A DNA stretch of 64,000 nucleotides from Microbulbifer harenosus (GTDB taxonomy: Bacteria > Pseudomonadota > Gammaproteobacteria > Pseudomonadales > Cellvibrionaceae). The translations under genes were made by a program, and so were the position numbers. Every line of letters starts with the position of its first letter. The first letter of the stretch is position 1. Location: contig NZ_VANI01000024.1 in NCBI RefSeq assembly GCF_005771435.1, positions 1-64,000 on the forward strand, read 5' to 3'. Below the pieces are notes generated by a model. The model had not been told where the DNA came from. It did no database searches and saw only the letters and a list, made by a program, of their open reading frames with translations. Shown piece after piece: positions 27,669 through 36,525 of the stretch.

Positions 27669-28481
27669 TCAGCGCGCAGCCAGTGATATTTCATTCAACA
27701 ATTGCGCATACTGCCCGGTAACCACGTTCATATTGCGTAACATGATGTCGGTTGTTCCGGTTACCACGTGGATCTGCCGTGCCTCCGACATCTGCATGTC
27801 GCCATCGAATCCGCGGCTTGCGTAGCTCAGGTGCCCGCGTGTTTTCAGTAGATTACGGGTGATCTCCGGCGTGTTGAGTGGGCTTTCCAACAGGAACGCT
27901 AGCATCTGTTCAAATTCCGCCAGATCCTCATACAGCATCTGGCTGGCGTCGTCGCCTGCAATGCCCCAGTGGTGCGCCACATAATTTTTGGCGATACGTT
28001 GTGAGAGCATCCTCTGGCGACCGGAAATATTTACCAGCTCCGCGCTGCTGTGTTTGGCCAGCGCCTGCAGCCGCATCACATAAGTATGCGCTGCGGGCAA
28101 TAGGGTATTGCTGCGTCTGAACAACTCCGCAGCGGTGACTTTATTGGCGGGTTCGCGGGCAATCTCCGCAAAGCCGCGCCACTCTTCCTGCACCTTTTGC
28201 AATACGTCGCGAACCGGAGCCGCCGGCTCGAAGCTGGCCAGTTGATGCAGATTGCGCTCGAATTCCCGCATCGAGCGCTCAAAGACCAGCCGGTGCTTTT
28301 CAACATCAGGCTGCACACCTTGAAGGATGTAGGCCTGAGTGATGCGCTGCGACAACATGCGCTGACGACCGGCAATGTTGATAGCGTCACCCATATTGAA
28401 AGCGGGGATATCCGAAGCGCTATTCGCGGCGCTGAGCTCACCGCACAGGAGTAGCAGGATCAGGACAAACACACATTTCAT
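27669..28481 (-). CDS. Secreted protein with two PilJ/NarX-type sensor repeats
   Basis: A 270-residue exported protein: signal peptide MKCVFVLILLLLCGELSAA, then two helical repeats, each opening with the same motif, INIAGRQRMLSQRITQAY (~35-52) and VNISGRQRMLSQRIAKNY (~148-165). This motif belongs to the type IV pili methyl-accepting chemotaxis N-terminal domain, also found in the periplasmic part of nitrate sensors NarX/NarQ. There is no transmembrane or output domain, so it is a free periplasmic protein. It is the last gene of the nitrate-uptake cluster; a nitrate/nitrite-binding or sensing role is inference. ATG 28481 has AGGAAAT upstream. Confidence 0.85.
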   Translation of the reverse strand: MKCVFVLILLLLCGELSAANSASDIPAFNMGDAINIAGRQRMLSQRITQAYILQGVQPDVEKHRLVFERSMREFERNLHQLASFEPAAPVRDVLQKVQEEWRGFAEIAREPANKVTAAELFRRSNTLLPAAHTYVMRLQALAKHSSAELVNISGRQRMLSQRIAKNYVAHHWGIAGDDASQMLYEDLAEFEQMLAFLLESPLNTPEITRNLLKTRGHLSYASRGFDGDMQMSEARQIHVVTGTTDIMLRNMNVVTGQYAQLLNEISLAAR

Positions 28482-28517
28482 ATTCGATTTCCTGGATCTT
28501 GGTTGGACATTCGGGGA

Positions 28518-28541
28518 GGAAAAGGCCCGGCCTTGCGGCCG
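28518..28541 (-). terminator. Terminator-like hairpin after the porin gene
   Basis: On the minus strand CCCGGCC-GCAA-GGCCGGG is followed by CCTTTTCC. It would stop or reduce transcription between the porin and the PilJ-motif gene, so the latter is reached by read-through or has its own promoter. Confidence 0.55.
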
Positions 28542-28593
28542 GGAAAGGCTCAACGAGTGAGTTGGGAAGAGGTTGATCGTTGTGTGCGAGGCA

Positions 28594-29838
28594 TCAGAAC
28601 TGGGCTTCGGCGGTTAACCACAGCCTGTCGGTATCTACACTGAATTCGTCCGCGTTGTACGCGCTGTACTTCATACTGAGGTTGACGCCTGCCAGCTTCC
28701 CTCCCACAAGAAATCCGGCTTCGCTGCCGAGCTTGTCTACACCCGATACGTTGGTGTCGTCGGAATTGAGCTGGTGGTAGTTCAATGCGAATTTGACACC
28801 GCCCAGACTCGTGCCGACAGAGAGGTAGATGTCTTCAATACCACCGGCGATGTTGCCGGAGCCGCCCCCGAGGAACATGTCGGTCCACCCCTGGAATTTA
28901 TGCAGTGTGGCAAGAGGAGTGATGAACTGACCATTGGCGCCATCGGCACCCAGCAATTCATAGCCGCCCGCCAGGGTAACCGCCCCGAATTTGTAGCTCG
29001 CTTCTGCCAGCAGGTAGTTGGCATCGTAATCCGCCGGGTTGTTGGCAGCGGAAGATTGCACGGCATATTCAAGTGTGTAGCCGAGATCCGCTTGGCTGCC
29101 GGCGAAGCGCAGACCGTAGGTATCGGTCGAGAAGGCCGCGGCATCCTCGTTGTCCAGCAGGTACGCGTAGCCGGTCAGTGCGCCGGCGGAAAATCCGGAG
29201 TACTTGGCGTTCAGCAAGTAGGTATCACTGCGGTGATCACCCGCAGGGCTGTCTTCACCAAAAATTCGGTTGACGTTGTGGATGTGTGCCAGGAAAAGAC
29301 TGGTATCGGCGAGGCTTGTGTTGCTCACGCTGACGCCGTCGTAGGTCTGCTCGTTCTGACGGAAGCCCACACCGCCGATAAAGCGCTGGTTATCCAGCAG
29401 GATGCGCTGGCGACCGTACTTCAACGTGGTGGCGCCCGCCGTGTAGGCCAGGTAGGCCTGGTTGACCTCGGTGCCCTCTGCATCGGCTACGCCGCCTTCG
29501 AAATCGGTTATGTGGGTGACGTCATCCATCTCAATCAGGGTGCTGAATCCCTGATAGCTGGCAGAGGAGAACGTCAGACGGGTGAGCAGGCTGGTGAGGT
29601 CCAGCCTATCACTGCCGGCGGCGTCGACCATTTCGGTGCGCGCACGGAAGCCCAGGGTAACGTCCCCCTGGCTCAGAGCATCGCCGAAGCTGGTTACCAC
29701 CGGAGCTTCCTGCTCAATCGATTCCTGTGCCAACGCGGGAACACTGGCGACAGCGATGGTTGCGGCACCGATGGTGCTGGCCAATGTCCGGCGAGACAAC
29801 AGGGTGGTGGTCTGAAAGGTGGAGGTGTTGGTTTTCAT
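28594..29838 (-). CDS. Outer-membrane porin, alginate-export-like barrel
   Basis: A 414-residue beta-barrel protein. A long twin-Arg-containing leader (LLSRRTLASTIGAATIAVASVPALA) probably ends at QES. The mature part has alternating beta strands (DVTLGFRARTEMVD, QAYLAYTAGATTLKYGRQRILLDNQRFIGGVGFRQ) and terminates in an aromatic residue (LTAEAQF), the outer-membrane assembly signal. LKYGRQRI..DNQRFIG is typical of the alginate-export-like porin family, often found as anion porins. Being embedded in a nitrate ABC operon it may admit nitrate through the outer membrane; this is inference. Confidence 0.82.
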   Translation of the reverse strand: MKTNTSTFQTTTLLSRRTLASTIGAATIAVASVPALAQESIEQEAPVVTSFGDALSQGDVTLGFRARTEMVDAAGSDRLDLTSLLTRLTFSSASYQGFSTLIEMDDVTHITDFEGGVADAEGTEVNQAYLAYTAGATTLKYGRQRILLDNQRFIGGVGFRQNEQTYDGVSVSNTSLADTSLFLAHIHNVNRIFGEDSPAGDHRSDTYLLNAKYSGFSAGALTGYAYLLDNEDAAAFSTDTYGLRFAGSQADLGYTLEYAVQSSAANNPADYDANYLLAEASYKFGAVTLAGGYELLGADGANGQFITPLATLHKFQGWTDMFLGGGSGNIAGGIEDIYLSVGTSLGGVKFALNYHQLNSDDTNVSGVDKLGSEAGFLVGGKLAGVNLSMKYSAYNADEFSVDTDRLWLTAEAQF

Positions 29839-29970
29839 TATTTGGATTCCTGTTCCTGGGTATTCAAATACGGTCTGTTGTTTGATGATCCACTGGTGTT
29901 GCCCGCGGCAGTGATCCCTGGAGATTACACCGATTTTGCGGCGACCCGAGTGGGAATTTCACGTTGCCGA

Positions 29971-30852
29971 TCAGGCGGCGTCCCCGACAGCTTTCGCGGT
30001 GTGTCCGGATGTCCAGGCGGGGGTAGCGTGAGCCGAAGCCGGAGCGGCTTTCTTTTTCACCGGTACATCTGGTTTGCTGTGGCGCTCGTGCAGAAATTTG
30101 AGAACTTGCGCACGGTACTGGTTGTATTGCGGATTGTCGGCGAGTGCGAGGCGGTCGCGGGGGCGCTCGAGTTCCACACTGAGAATTTCTCCGATCGTTG
30201 CAGCGGGCCCATTGGTCATCATCACAATGCGATCAGAGAGAAGTACCGCTTCATCCACATCGTGGGTAATCATGATGATGGTGTTACGCAGCTCTGCCTG
30301 GATTTCCATCAGTGAGTCCTGCATATGTGCGCGGGTCAACGCATCCAGTGCACCGAAAGGCTCATCCATCAGGAGAACTTGTGGCTGCATGGCCAGGGCG
30401 CGGGCGATACCAACGCGCTGCTTCATACCGCCGGAGATTTCACCCGGGCGTTTGTGCATGGCGTGGCTCATGTGTACGAGCGCCAGGTTGTGTTCGATCC
30501 ACGCGCGCATTTCCGCTTTGGATTTGCTCTTGCCGAACACCTGCCTCACAGCCAGTTCCACATTTTCATACGCGGTGAGCCAGGGCAGCAGCGAGTGGTT
30601 TTGGAATACGACGGCGCGTTCTGGGCCCGGTTCGGTGACCTCCCGACCATTGAGAATGACGCCGCCGCGGGTTGCCTGATAAAGACCGGCGACTACATTC
30701 AGCACGGTGGATTTTCCGCAACCGGAGTGTCCGATCAAGGAGACGAACTCCCCCTGTTGGATTTTCAGGTCCACATCGCGCAGGGCTGTAAAGTTGCCCC
30801 GAGGTGTGGGAAATTCCATGTCGATATGGCTGATGTCCAGTAGTACGCTCAT
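29971..30852 (-). CDS. Nitrate/sulfonate-type ABC transporter ATP-binding protein
   Basis: A 293-residue ATPase of the NrtC/NrtD-SsuB-TauB family. Walker A is GHSGCGKST, the signature is ISGGMKQRVGIARAL, Walker B is VLLMDEPFGALD, and the switch histidine is in IMITHDVDEAV. The extra ~40-residue Ala/Lys-rich tail after HERHSK is not part of the core fold. It energises the permease encoded just upstream (47-bp gap), together with the substrate-binding protein. Confidence 0.93.
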   Translation of the reverse strand: MSVLLDISHIDMEFPTPRGNFTALRDVDLKIQQGEFVSLIGHSGCGKSTVLNVVAGLYQATRGGVILNGREVTEPGPERAVVFQNHSLLPWLTAYENVELAVRQVFGKSKSKAEMRAWIEHNLALVHMSHAMHKRPGEISGGMKQRVGIARALAMQPQVLLMDEPFGALDALTRAHMQDSLMEIQAELRNTIIMITHDVDEAVLLSDRIVMMTNGPAATIGEILSVELERPRDRLALADNPQYNQYRAQVLKFLHERHSKPDVPVKKKAAPASAHATPAWTSGHTAKAVGDAA

Positions 30853-30899
30853 GGGGTTGATCTCCGTGTAAAATTGTTTCTGCAGTATTGGGTGCGCGA

Positions 30900-31889
30900 T
30901 TAACTGACGGCTTTGTCCCAGGACACCAGCCTCTGCAACATCAGCATGCCGCGATCCAACAGAAAGCCGATAAAGCCGATCACCAGTACCGCCGCCATGA
31001 TGCGCGCGAGTGAGTCTGAGCTGCCATTTTGAAATTCATCCCATACGAATTTTCCGAGCCCCGGATTTTGCGCCAACATCTCCGCCGCGATCAGCACCAT
31101 CCAGGCCACACCGAGAGACAGGCGCATACCGGTAAAAATCATCGGTACCGAAGCGGGCAACACGATTCTCCGCACATGGCGCAGAGCGGACAGGCGCAGC
31201 ACCTTGCTTACGTTCACTAGGTCCTGGTCGATCCCCGCCACACCCACTGCGGTGTTGATCACCATAGGCCACAGGCAGCACAGGGTTACGGTGATCAAGG
31301 AGTTCAGAAAGGACTTTGCAATCAACGGTTCGGGGCTCGTATAAAGTGCGGACACCACCATGGTCACCAGCGGCAGCCAGGCAAGGGGAGAAACCGGCTT
31401 GAATATCTGCACGATCGGATTGATGGCACTGTTCAGGGATTTGCTAAGGCCGATGGCGATTCCCAGTGGCACAGCGATGACCACCGCCAACAGGAAACCG
31501 CACATCACTGTGACCAGGCTGGTGCTGATTTGGTCGATGAACGTTTCCTTGCCAGTGTATGCGCGAATTTTGGGCTGGTAGGCTGGATCCGCGGCGACAC
31601 GCTCCGCGTTGCGTTCTTGCTGACGCTGGTAAAACGCGCGCTCTTTTTCCCGCGAACGCTGGTGCTCGCTATAGAGCGCGTCGAACTGTTCGATTACTGC
31701 GCTGGGCCCGGGGAATTTTCCGAGCGAAGTATCTATGTTTTGCGCGGTGGCCGACCAAAGGAACAGAAACGCCAGCATACCCAACAGAGGCAGAGCCAGT
31801 TGCCGGAGAACGGTAACGACAACACGGCTGTCGAGTTGCGGGATCCGCACCTTAAAGAAATTTGAGAGCTGCGCGGCAGTGGTATTCAT
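30900..31889 (-). CDS. Nitrate-type ABC transporter permease
   Basis: A 329-residue inner-membrane protein with six or seven helices and the BPD_transp_1 domain in its second half. The EAA loop is recognisable as GIDQDLVNVSKVLRLSALRHVRRIVLPASVP. A charged ~75-residue periplasmic or cytoplasmic insert (HQRSREKERAFYQRQQERNAERV) follows the first helix, as seen in proteobacterial NtrB/NrtB permeases. It lies between the binding-protein and ATPase genes. Confidence 0.92.
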   Translation of the reverse strand: MNTTAAQLSNFFKVRIPQLDSRVVVTVLRQLALPLLGMLAFLFLWSATAQNIDTSLGKFPGPSAVIEQFDALYSEHQRSREKERAFYQRQQERNAERVAADPAYQPKIRAYTGKETFIDQISTSLVTVMCGFLLAVVIAVPLGIAIGLSKSLNSAINPIVQIFKPVSPLAWLPLVTMVVSALYTSPEPLIAKSFLNSLITVTLCCLWPMVINTAVGVAGIDQDLVNVSKVLRLSALRHVRRIVLPASVPMIFTGMRLSLGVAWMVLIAAEMLAQNPGLGKFVWDEFQNGSSDSLARIMAAVLVIGFIGFLLDRGMLMLQRLVSWDKAVS

Positions 31890-31982
31890 AATTTGTTACC
31901 TCGGTTCTCGGTAAACACTTCGGTCTATGACGTTCGGGGCGTATCGGGCGCTGAGGATGGCGGCGGATACGCCCGCCGGCGT

Positions 31983-33359
31983 TTAGAGTTTCTGGCCGGA
32001 CTTCAAGCCGATGGTGAACTTGTCGATATATTCGTTGGGCTTGTGGCCGTCGTAGACGATACCGTCGATAAAGTGTGTCTGCGGATCGCGGAATCCGTCT
32101 TCACTGGCGAAGTCCGGGAACTGATCGGCACTGGCCAGTTTGTCGGCAACCAATGATCTGGCCGCAGCCTGGTAGATGTCCGGGCGGTAGACCTTTGCGG
32201 CCAGCTCTTTGTACCAGTCATCGGATTTGTCATCGGAGATCTGCCCCCAGCGTCGCATCTGGGTCAGATACCAGATAGCGTCTGAGTAGTAGGGGTAGGT
32301 GGCGTTGTAGCGAAAGAACACATTGAAATCCGGGACTTCGCGTTTGTCGCCTTTCTCGTATTCAAAGGTGCCTGTCATGCTGTTGGCGATCACCTCATAG
32401 TCCGCACCCACATAGTTTGATTGAGACAGGATCTTTACCGCTTCCGGGCGATTGGCGTTGTTGTTTGCATCCAGCCACATGGCTGCGCGAATCAGGGCGC
32501 GGGTGATGCGCACGGTGGTGTTGGGATACTTTTCAGCGAATTCTTTTGTGATCCCGAACACTTTTTCCGGATTGTCCTTCCATATCTCGTAGTCGGTCAC
32601 CACAGGTACACCAATATCTTTGAATACCGCCTGCTGATTCCATGGCTCGCCCACGCAGTAGCCATAGATAGTCCCGGCTTCCAGAGTGGCGGGCATCTGT
32701 GGTGGCGGGGTAACGGAGAGCAGGGCGTCGGCGTCAATCTGCCCGGAAATGTCGCCCTTGTGCGGTGCGTAAAAGCCGGGATGAATACCGCCGGCAGCGA
32801 GCCAGTAGCGCAGTTCGTAGTTGTGTGTGGATACCGGGAAAACCATGCCCATATTGAAAGGCTTGCCATCCGCCTTGTATTTTTCTACCACGGGTTTCAG
32901 CGCATCCGCCTTGATCGGGTGTACGGGCTTGCCATCTGGCTGTTTCGGGATGTTTGGTTTCATCTGCTCCCAGATGGCGTTGGAGACGGTAATACCATTG
33001 CCGTTAAGGTCCATGGAAAAGGGCGTGATGATCTCGGCTTTGGTGCCGAATCCCATGGTGGCGGCAATGGGCTGGCCGGCCAGCATGTGTGCGCCGTCGA
33101 GGCGACCGTCGATCACGCCATCCAGCAAGACTTTCCAGTTGGCTTGGGCTTCGATGGTGACGTAGAGACCCTCTTCCTCGAAATAGCCCTTCTCATAGGC
33201 GATTGCGATAGGCGCCATATCCGTGAGTTTGATAAAACCAAAGGTGAGCTCCTCTTTTTCCGGATAGCCGAGTGCGACGACCTGCGCGCTGGCGCAACTT
33301 ATTCCAGCCGCCGCTACCAGCGGGGCAAATATTTTCTTGAAGGGCATTTTCCAGTTCAT
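31983..33359 (-). CDS. Nitrate-binding periplasmic protein (NrtA/CmpA family)
   Basis: A 458-residue substrate-binding protein. The signal peptide ([18 protein letters not shown]) precedes [32 protein letters not shown], the standard NrtA opening. [50 protein letters not shown] and the long C-terminal domain match NrtA/CmpA rather than SsuA. Size also fits (about 440-460). ATG 33359, with AGGAG upstream, is used; the reading to 33491 crosses the leader terminator. It is the first gene of the operon. Nitrate versus bicarbonate or cyanate cannot be separated with certainty. Confidence 0.92.
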   Translation of the reverse strand: MNWKMPFKKIFAPLVAAAGISCASAQVVALGYPEKEELTFGFIKLTDMAPIAIAYEKGYFEEEGLYVTIEAQANWKVLLDGVIDGRLDGAHMLAGQPIAATMGFGTKAEIITPFSMDLNGNGITVSNAIWEQMKPNIPKQPDGKPVHPIKADALKPVVEKYKADGKPFNMGMVFPVSTHNYELRYWLAAGGIHPGFYAPHKGDISGQIDADALLSVTPPPQMPATLEAGTIYGYCVGEPWNQQAVFKDIGVPVVTDYEIWKDNPEKVFGITKEFAEKYPNTTVRITRALIRAAMWLDANNNANRPEAVKILSQSNYVGADYEVIANSMTGTFEYEKGDKREVPDFNVFFRYNATYPYYSDAIWYLTQMRRWGQISDDKSDDWYKELAAKVYRPDIYQAAARSLVADKLASADQFPDFASEDGFRDPQTHFIDGIVYDGHKPNEYIDKFTIGLKSGQKL

Positions 33360-33416
33360 GGGTGTTGTGCTCCTGCGATACAAAGGGTTATCTGAGTTCG
33401 GTAAAAAAATCAGCGC

Positions 33417-33468
33417 AAAAAAAAAGCGCTCACCGATGTCCTGCAAACGGGGCAGGATCGGTGAGCGC
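33417..33468 (-). terminator. Intrinsic terminator inside the nitrate operon leader (attenuator)
   Basis: Read on the minus strand, GCGCTCACCGATCCTGC pairs with GCAGGACATCGGTGAGCGC (one bulge) around a CCCGTTT loop and is followed at once by nine T. It lies 58 bp before the first gene and downstream of the predicted promoter, so it must be by-passed for expression. Two smaller stem-loops precede it at 33514-33535 and 33480-33500. Nitrate operons controlled by NasR/NasT-type ANTAR antiterminators have this layout. Confidence 0.85.
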
Positions 33469-33626
33469 CTCTGCTCAAGGGCAAACGCCAATGCGTTGCC
33501 AATCTAGTTATTTCCGGGTTTCAGGGAGTACCCGGCAAGTCAACGGAAACGGTCGTCGGAAATGAGGGGCGTCAGTTGCCGGTTCATTTCGGTGCGGAGG
33601 ATGTATTCCGCCTTTACCGGTAGCAT

Positions 33627-33643
33627 TGCAGTCTCTGTGCCAA
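33627..33643 (-). promoter_or_regulatory. Sigma-54-type promoter of the nitrate operon
   Basis: On the minus strand TTGGCACAGAGACTGCA has GG, 10 bases, then GC, one mismatch from TTGGCAC-N5-TTGCA. Transcription would start near 33616, giving a ~257-nt leader. A possible NtrC-like site (GTGTCATTTTCGGTGC, 33881-33896) lies ~250 bp upstream but is weak. The rest of 33644-33949 has no gene. Confidence 0.72.
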
Positions 33644-33949
33644 CTTTTTTGTCGGGCGTGTTGTGAAGCGGTCTATGGACCTGGCAAGTCGAGGTTCTGG
33701 CAGAGAGGGCAGTGCGATGGGATTGTGTTGCAAGTAATTGAATTTTCTACGGCTTTTTACGCGGGGTTGGATTTGGGAGTGTTTAGTGGATTCAGGTTGG
33801 AAAAATACTGGCAGCAGATTTACTTGCGGGGATTTGGCGGCTGGGGGTAGGGGATTCAAAGAAATTTCTGCAACGCAGCTGTGTCATTTTCGGTGCGCGG
33901 CGCAAGCCGATGTGGTGCGTACGCCTGAAAATGGAGCAGAGAGCGGGAT

Positions 33950-33979
33950 AAAAAAAGGCCGGATGCTTGGCATCCGGCC
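33950..33979 (-). terminator. Terminator of the FadL-family gene
   Basis: GGCCGGATGCCAAGCATCCGGCC on the minus strand, followed by seven T. It is 30 bp beyond the stop of the outer-membrane protein gene. Confidence 0.9.
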
Positions 33980-34008
33980 CCGTTGACAAGGTGTTGTCAG
34001 AATGTATA

Positions 34009-35481
34009 TCAGAAGCTGTAGTTCAGGGATGCGCCCACCAGCCAGGCTTCCAGATTAGTGGTGCCCCCATCGAAGTAGGTGCCGAGGCCCTGGACTCCGG
34101 GAACTGGCAGTGTACCGGCGATGTTCGCGGGAATGGGCAGTGCAGAGAACTCTTCAATTGGCTCGTCGTCGCCCCACAGGTAGGCCAGACCGGCGTCGAT
34201 GCTCAGCTGGTTATTCCACTTGTAGGTGCCCCCGATGGTCACCCATTGACGATCTGCGTCGGGGATGGACAGGGTGCGCCAGGTAACCGGCAGTCCGGCG
34301 CCGCCGCCCAGGCCGTAAGACGCTGTTTCTGCAACCGCGTCCTGGTTGATGCCATCGCGGGCTGCGCCCTCGTCGTAGGCGTAGCCGACGCGCCAGGTAA
34401 CCTCTTCACAGGGGTAGTACTCCAGGCCCAGGCTGTAGCGCCAGCCGCTCTTGAAGTTTTCTTCCTTGATATGCAACGGGTTGTAGTCAATCGGGCCGAC
34501 GCCATTGGCTGGTTGATCCGGGAAGAATGCCTCGAGGCGCTGGAAGTCATCCCAGTCGGTCCAGGAAGCGCCAAAAGCGATGCCCCACTGCTCATGGAAG
34601 CGGTGATAGATACCCAGCTCGGCGATATCCGGCAGGTCCAGAGTCAGGTTGGCCGGCTCATTGTTCAGCAGAGCACCAGTGGTAAGAGAGCGCAAGAGAT
34701 CTGAGTTTACGTCCGCCTCGATTTCCGGGTCCAGCTCCGACTGGTAGGAGAGGCCGATGCGGGTACGGCCGTCCACACTGCGCCACAGCGCGCCGATGCT
34801 CCAGCCGTAATCCCAGTCATCACCGTCTGCATCCAGAATACGCGCACCGGCCAGACTTGGGGCCAGACTGAAATTGGATGGAACTGTGGACTTCAATGTG
34901 GCATCCGCATACAGAAAATTCGCGGATACGCCAATGCTGAACTGGTTGTTGTAATCAAAGGCGACAGACGGCGCAATATTCACGCTCAGCAGCTCTGTCT
35001 TGTCGGCAATGTGGGTGACCGGCCAGTTGGAGGCGAAATCAGTCTCGAGACCATAGTCGGTATTGACGGCGAGGCCGAAAGACCAGCAATCGTCAAAGGG
35101 AACTGCCAGATACGCATTGGGTACCCAGGCGCTGCTGGCATAGTCATTGGCTTCCGCATAAACAGAAGCTGCGGGAAACGGGCCGGTTTGTGTGAGCAGG
35201 TAGTAGTCGGTGGTGCCGGCGGCGTCGATTTCCGGATTCACATAGGTCACGCCGACAGAAAAGGCTATTTCATTGAACAGCGCAGAACCGGCCGGGTTGC
35301 GGGCGAGAATGGCTGCGTTGTCGCCGATGGCGTTTTCTGCAGCGAAGGCGCGGCCGAGACCGGAGCTGCTGGATTCCTGAAGTAAAAAGCCGGCGGCCAT
35401 GGCACCGCTGGAATAAATGCCGCTGGACACGGAGCAGATGGCCGCGGCCAGTGCGGCCTTACGCAGTGTTTTGATAGTCAT
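34009..35481 (-). CDS. FadL/OmpP1-family outer-membrane transporter
   Basis: A 490-residue barrel that imports long-chain fatty acids or other hydrophobic compounds. After the signal peptide, AGFLLQESSSSGLGRAFAAENAIGDNAAILARNPAGSALF is the family's N-terminal plug with the NPA motif. The C-terminus ends in LVGASLNYSF, an outer-membrane signal. Length is somewhat above FadL of E. coli (~446). It stands alone with its own terminator; substrate not inferable. Confidence 0.92.
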   Translation of the reverse strand: MTIKTLRKAALAAAICSVSSGIYSSGAMAAGFLLQESSSSGLGRAFAAENAIGDNAAILARNPAGSALFNEIAFSVGVTYVNPEIDAAGTTDYYLLTQTGPFPAASVYAEANDYASSAWVPNAYLAVPFDDCWSFGLAVNTDYGLETDFASNWPVTHIADKTELLSVNIAPSVAFDYNNQFSIGVSANFLYADATLKSTVPSNFSLAPSLAGARILDADGDDWDYGWSIGALWRSVDGRTRIGLSYQSELDPEIEADVNSDLLRSLTTGALLNNEPANLTLDLPDIAELGIYHRFHEQWGIAFGASWTDWDDFQRLEAFFPDQPANGVGPIDYNPLHIKEENFKSGWRYSLGLEYYPCEEVTWRVGYAYDEGAARDGINQDAVAETASYGLGGGAGLPVTWRTLSIPDADRQWVTIGGTYKWNNQLSIDAGLAYLWGDDEPIEEFSALPIPANIAGTLPVPGVQGLGTYFDGGTTNLEAWLVGASLNYSF

Positions 35482-35655
35482 GAGGTCCCACTCTATTGCT
35501 GAATTTTATGCCGACGGGAGAAGGATGCCCGAGTCTGGCTGAGAAGCATTTCCAGAAATGGTTTTTCAAAAGCAAACAAATTCCCAGTAGCTTGATTCTA
35601 GCAGTGAGAATTTTACGTTCGTGGAGAATGCGACGACTTTATAGTAGCCCTAAGC

Positions 35656-35684
35656 GGAAAAATCTACGTTTTGGCGTAGATTTT
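35656..35684 (-). terminator. Weak terminator-like hairpin after the DUF3108 gene
   Basis: On the minus strand AAAATCTACG-CCAAAA-CGTAGATTTTTCC follows the DUF3108 stop by 28 bp. The stem is perfect but AT-rich, so an operator role for the divergent upstream region of the FadL gene is also possible. Confidence 0.5.
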
Positions 35685-35711
35685 CATGAAGATGTGAGAA
35701 AATTTTCCGGC

Positions 35712-36497
35712 TCAGTTTTCTATGCGGACTTCTTTGCCGTCGATGGATAGTTTTGTCAGGGTGATTTGGTAGCTTTTGCCATTATCTTCCTGCTGCATAA
35801 GCTTTACCAGTGCGTAATTCCACTCCGGCGCAAACCAGATGTTCGTGACGCGTTCGGCATCTTCTGCGCGCACACGCTGTACCTTGATCGTTTCGATCAC
35901 ACCCATTGATGTATTGAGTTTCTCCTTACCGGAGATTTCAAATTCGTATTCGCGAATTTTTTTTCCGTCGGCCACTAGGTATTTCAATGGCGACTTGCCG
36001 TTGGCGATGTCGACAGCCAGTTGCAGCTGGTAACTGATCTTGTCCTGAACGTTTTCCGGCGCATTGTTGATGCTGCGGGATTTGTCGTAGACATTGATGA
36101 CACGACTGGCGTTGTCTTCGAAGTTGAGCGCGGTGTGGCGGTCTTTGCCGAGGCCGGATTTCTGATAATCGTAGTGTTGGGGAATCAGGCGCAAACCCTG
36201 TTGGGTAAAGCGGGAGTATTCTTCGATTTTCGCGAACATGGAATGAGCGGAAAAATCCAGGCGCCAGCTGTTCTGGTTGCCGCTGAGTCTGCGCTCGGCG
36301 GTGACGCCAAAACCGCTGAATTCTGCCTGGTACGTGGCGGAGAAGGGAACAAGTACTTGGGCGGGCGGCGCCGAAGGCGCGCTTTCCTCGGCAAATGAGG
36401 CCGCGCTGACAGCAAGCGCGAAGAAAAAAGTGAGAATAGCGTTGAATGCTGCGTAGTGGGACAAGATTCCACCTCCGGCCTGTAATTCTGATTCCAT
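35712..36497 (-). CDS. DUF3108 periplasmic protein
   Basis: A 261-residue exported protein: signal segment AFNAILTFFFALAVSAASFAEE, then DUF3108 with PFSATYQAEFSGFGVTAERRLS, LIPQHYDYQKSGLGKDRHTALNF, YLVADGKKIREYEFEISGKEKLNTSMG and IWFAPEWNYALVKLMQQEDG-like ending. The family is often found next to purN/purM; function unknown. The ATG at 36497 has a poor ribosome site, whereas TTG 36464 is preceded by GGAGGTGG and may be the real start. Last gene of the purM-purN-DUF3108 unit. Confidence 0.85.
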   Translation of the reverse strand: MESELQAGGGILSHYAAFNAILTFFFALAVSAASFAEESAPSAPPAQVLVPFSATYQAEFSGFGVTAERRLSGNQNSWRLDFSAHSMFAKIEEYSRFTQQGLRLIPQHYDYQKSGLGKDRHTALNFEDNASRVINVYDKSRSINNAPENVQDKISYQLQLAVDIANGKSPLKYLVADGKKIREYEFEISGKEKLNTSMGVIETIKVQRVRAEDAERVTNIWFAPEWNYALVKLMQQEDNGKSYQITLTKLSIDGKEVRIEN

Positions 36498-36525
36498 GAC
36501 TCAGGCCGGAAGTGTAGCCGGCCTG

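Noticed and set aside
33881..33896. NtrC enhancer site upstream of the nitrate operon
   Set aside because: Only one half fits TGCAC/GGTGC well; mentioned as weak but not listed as a feature.
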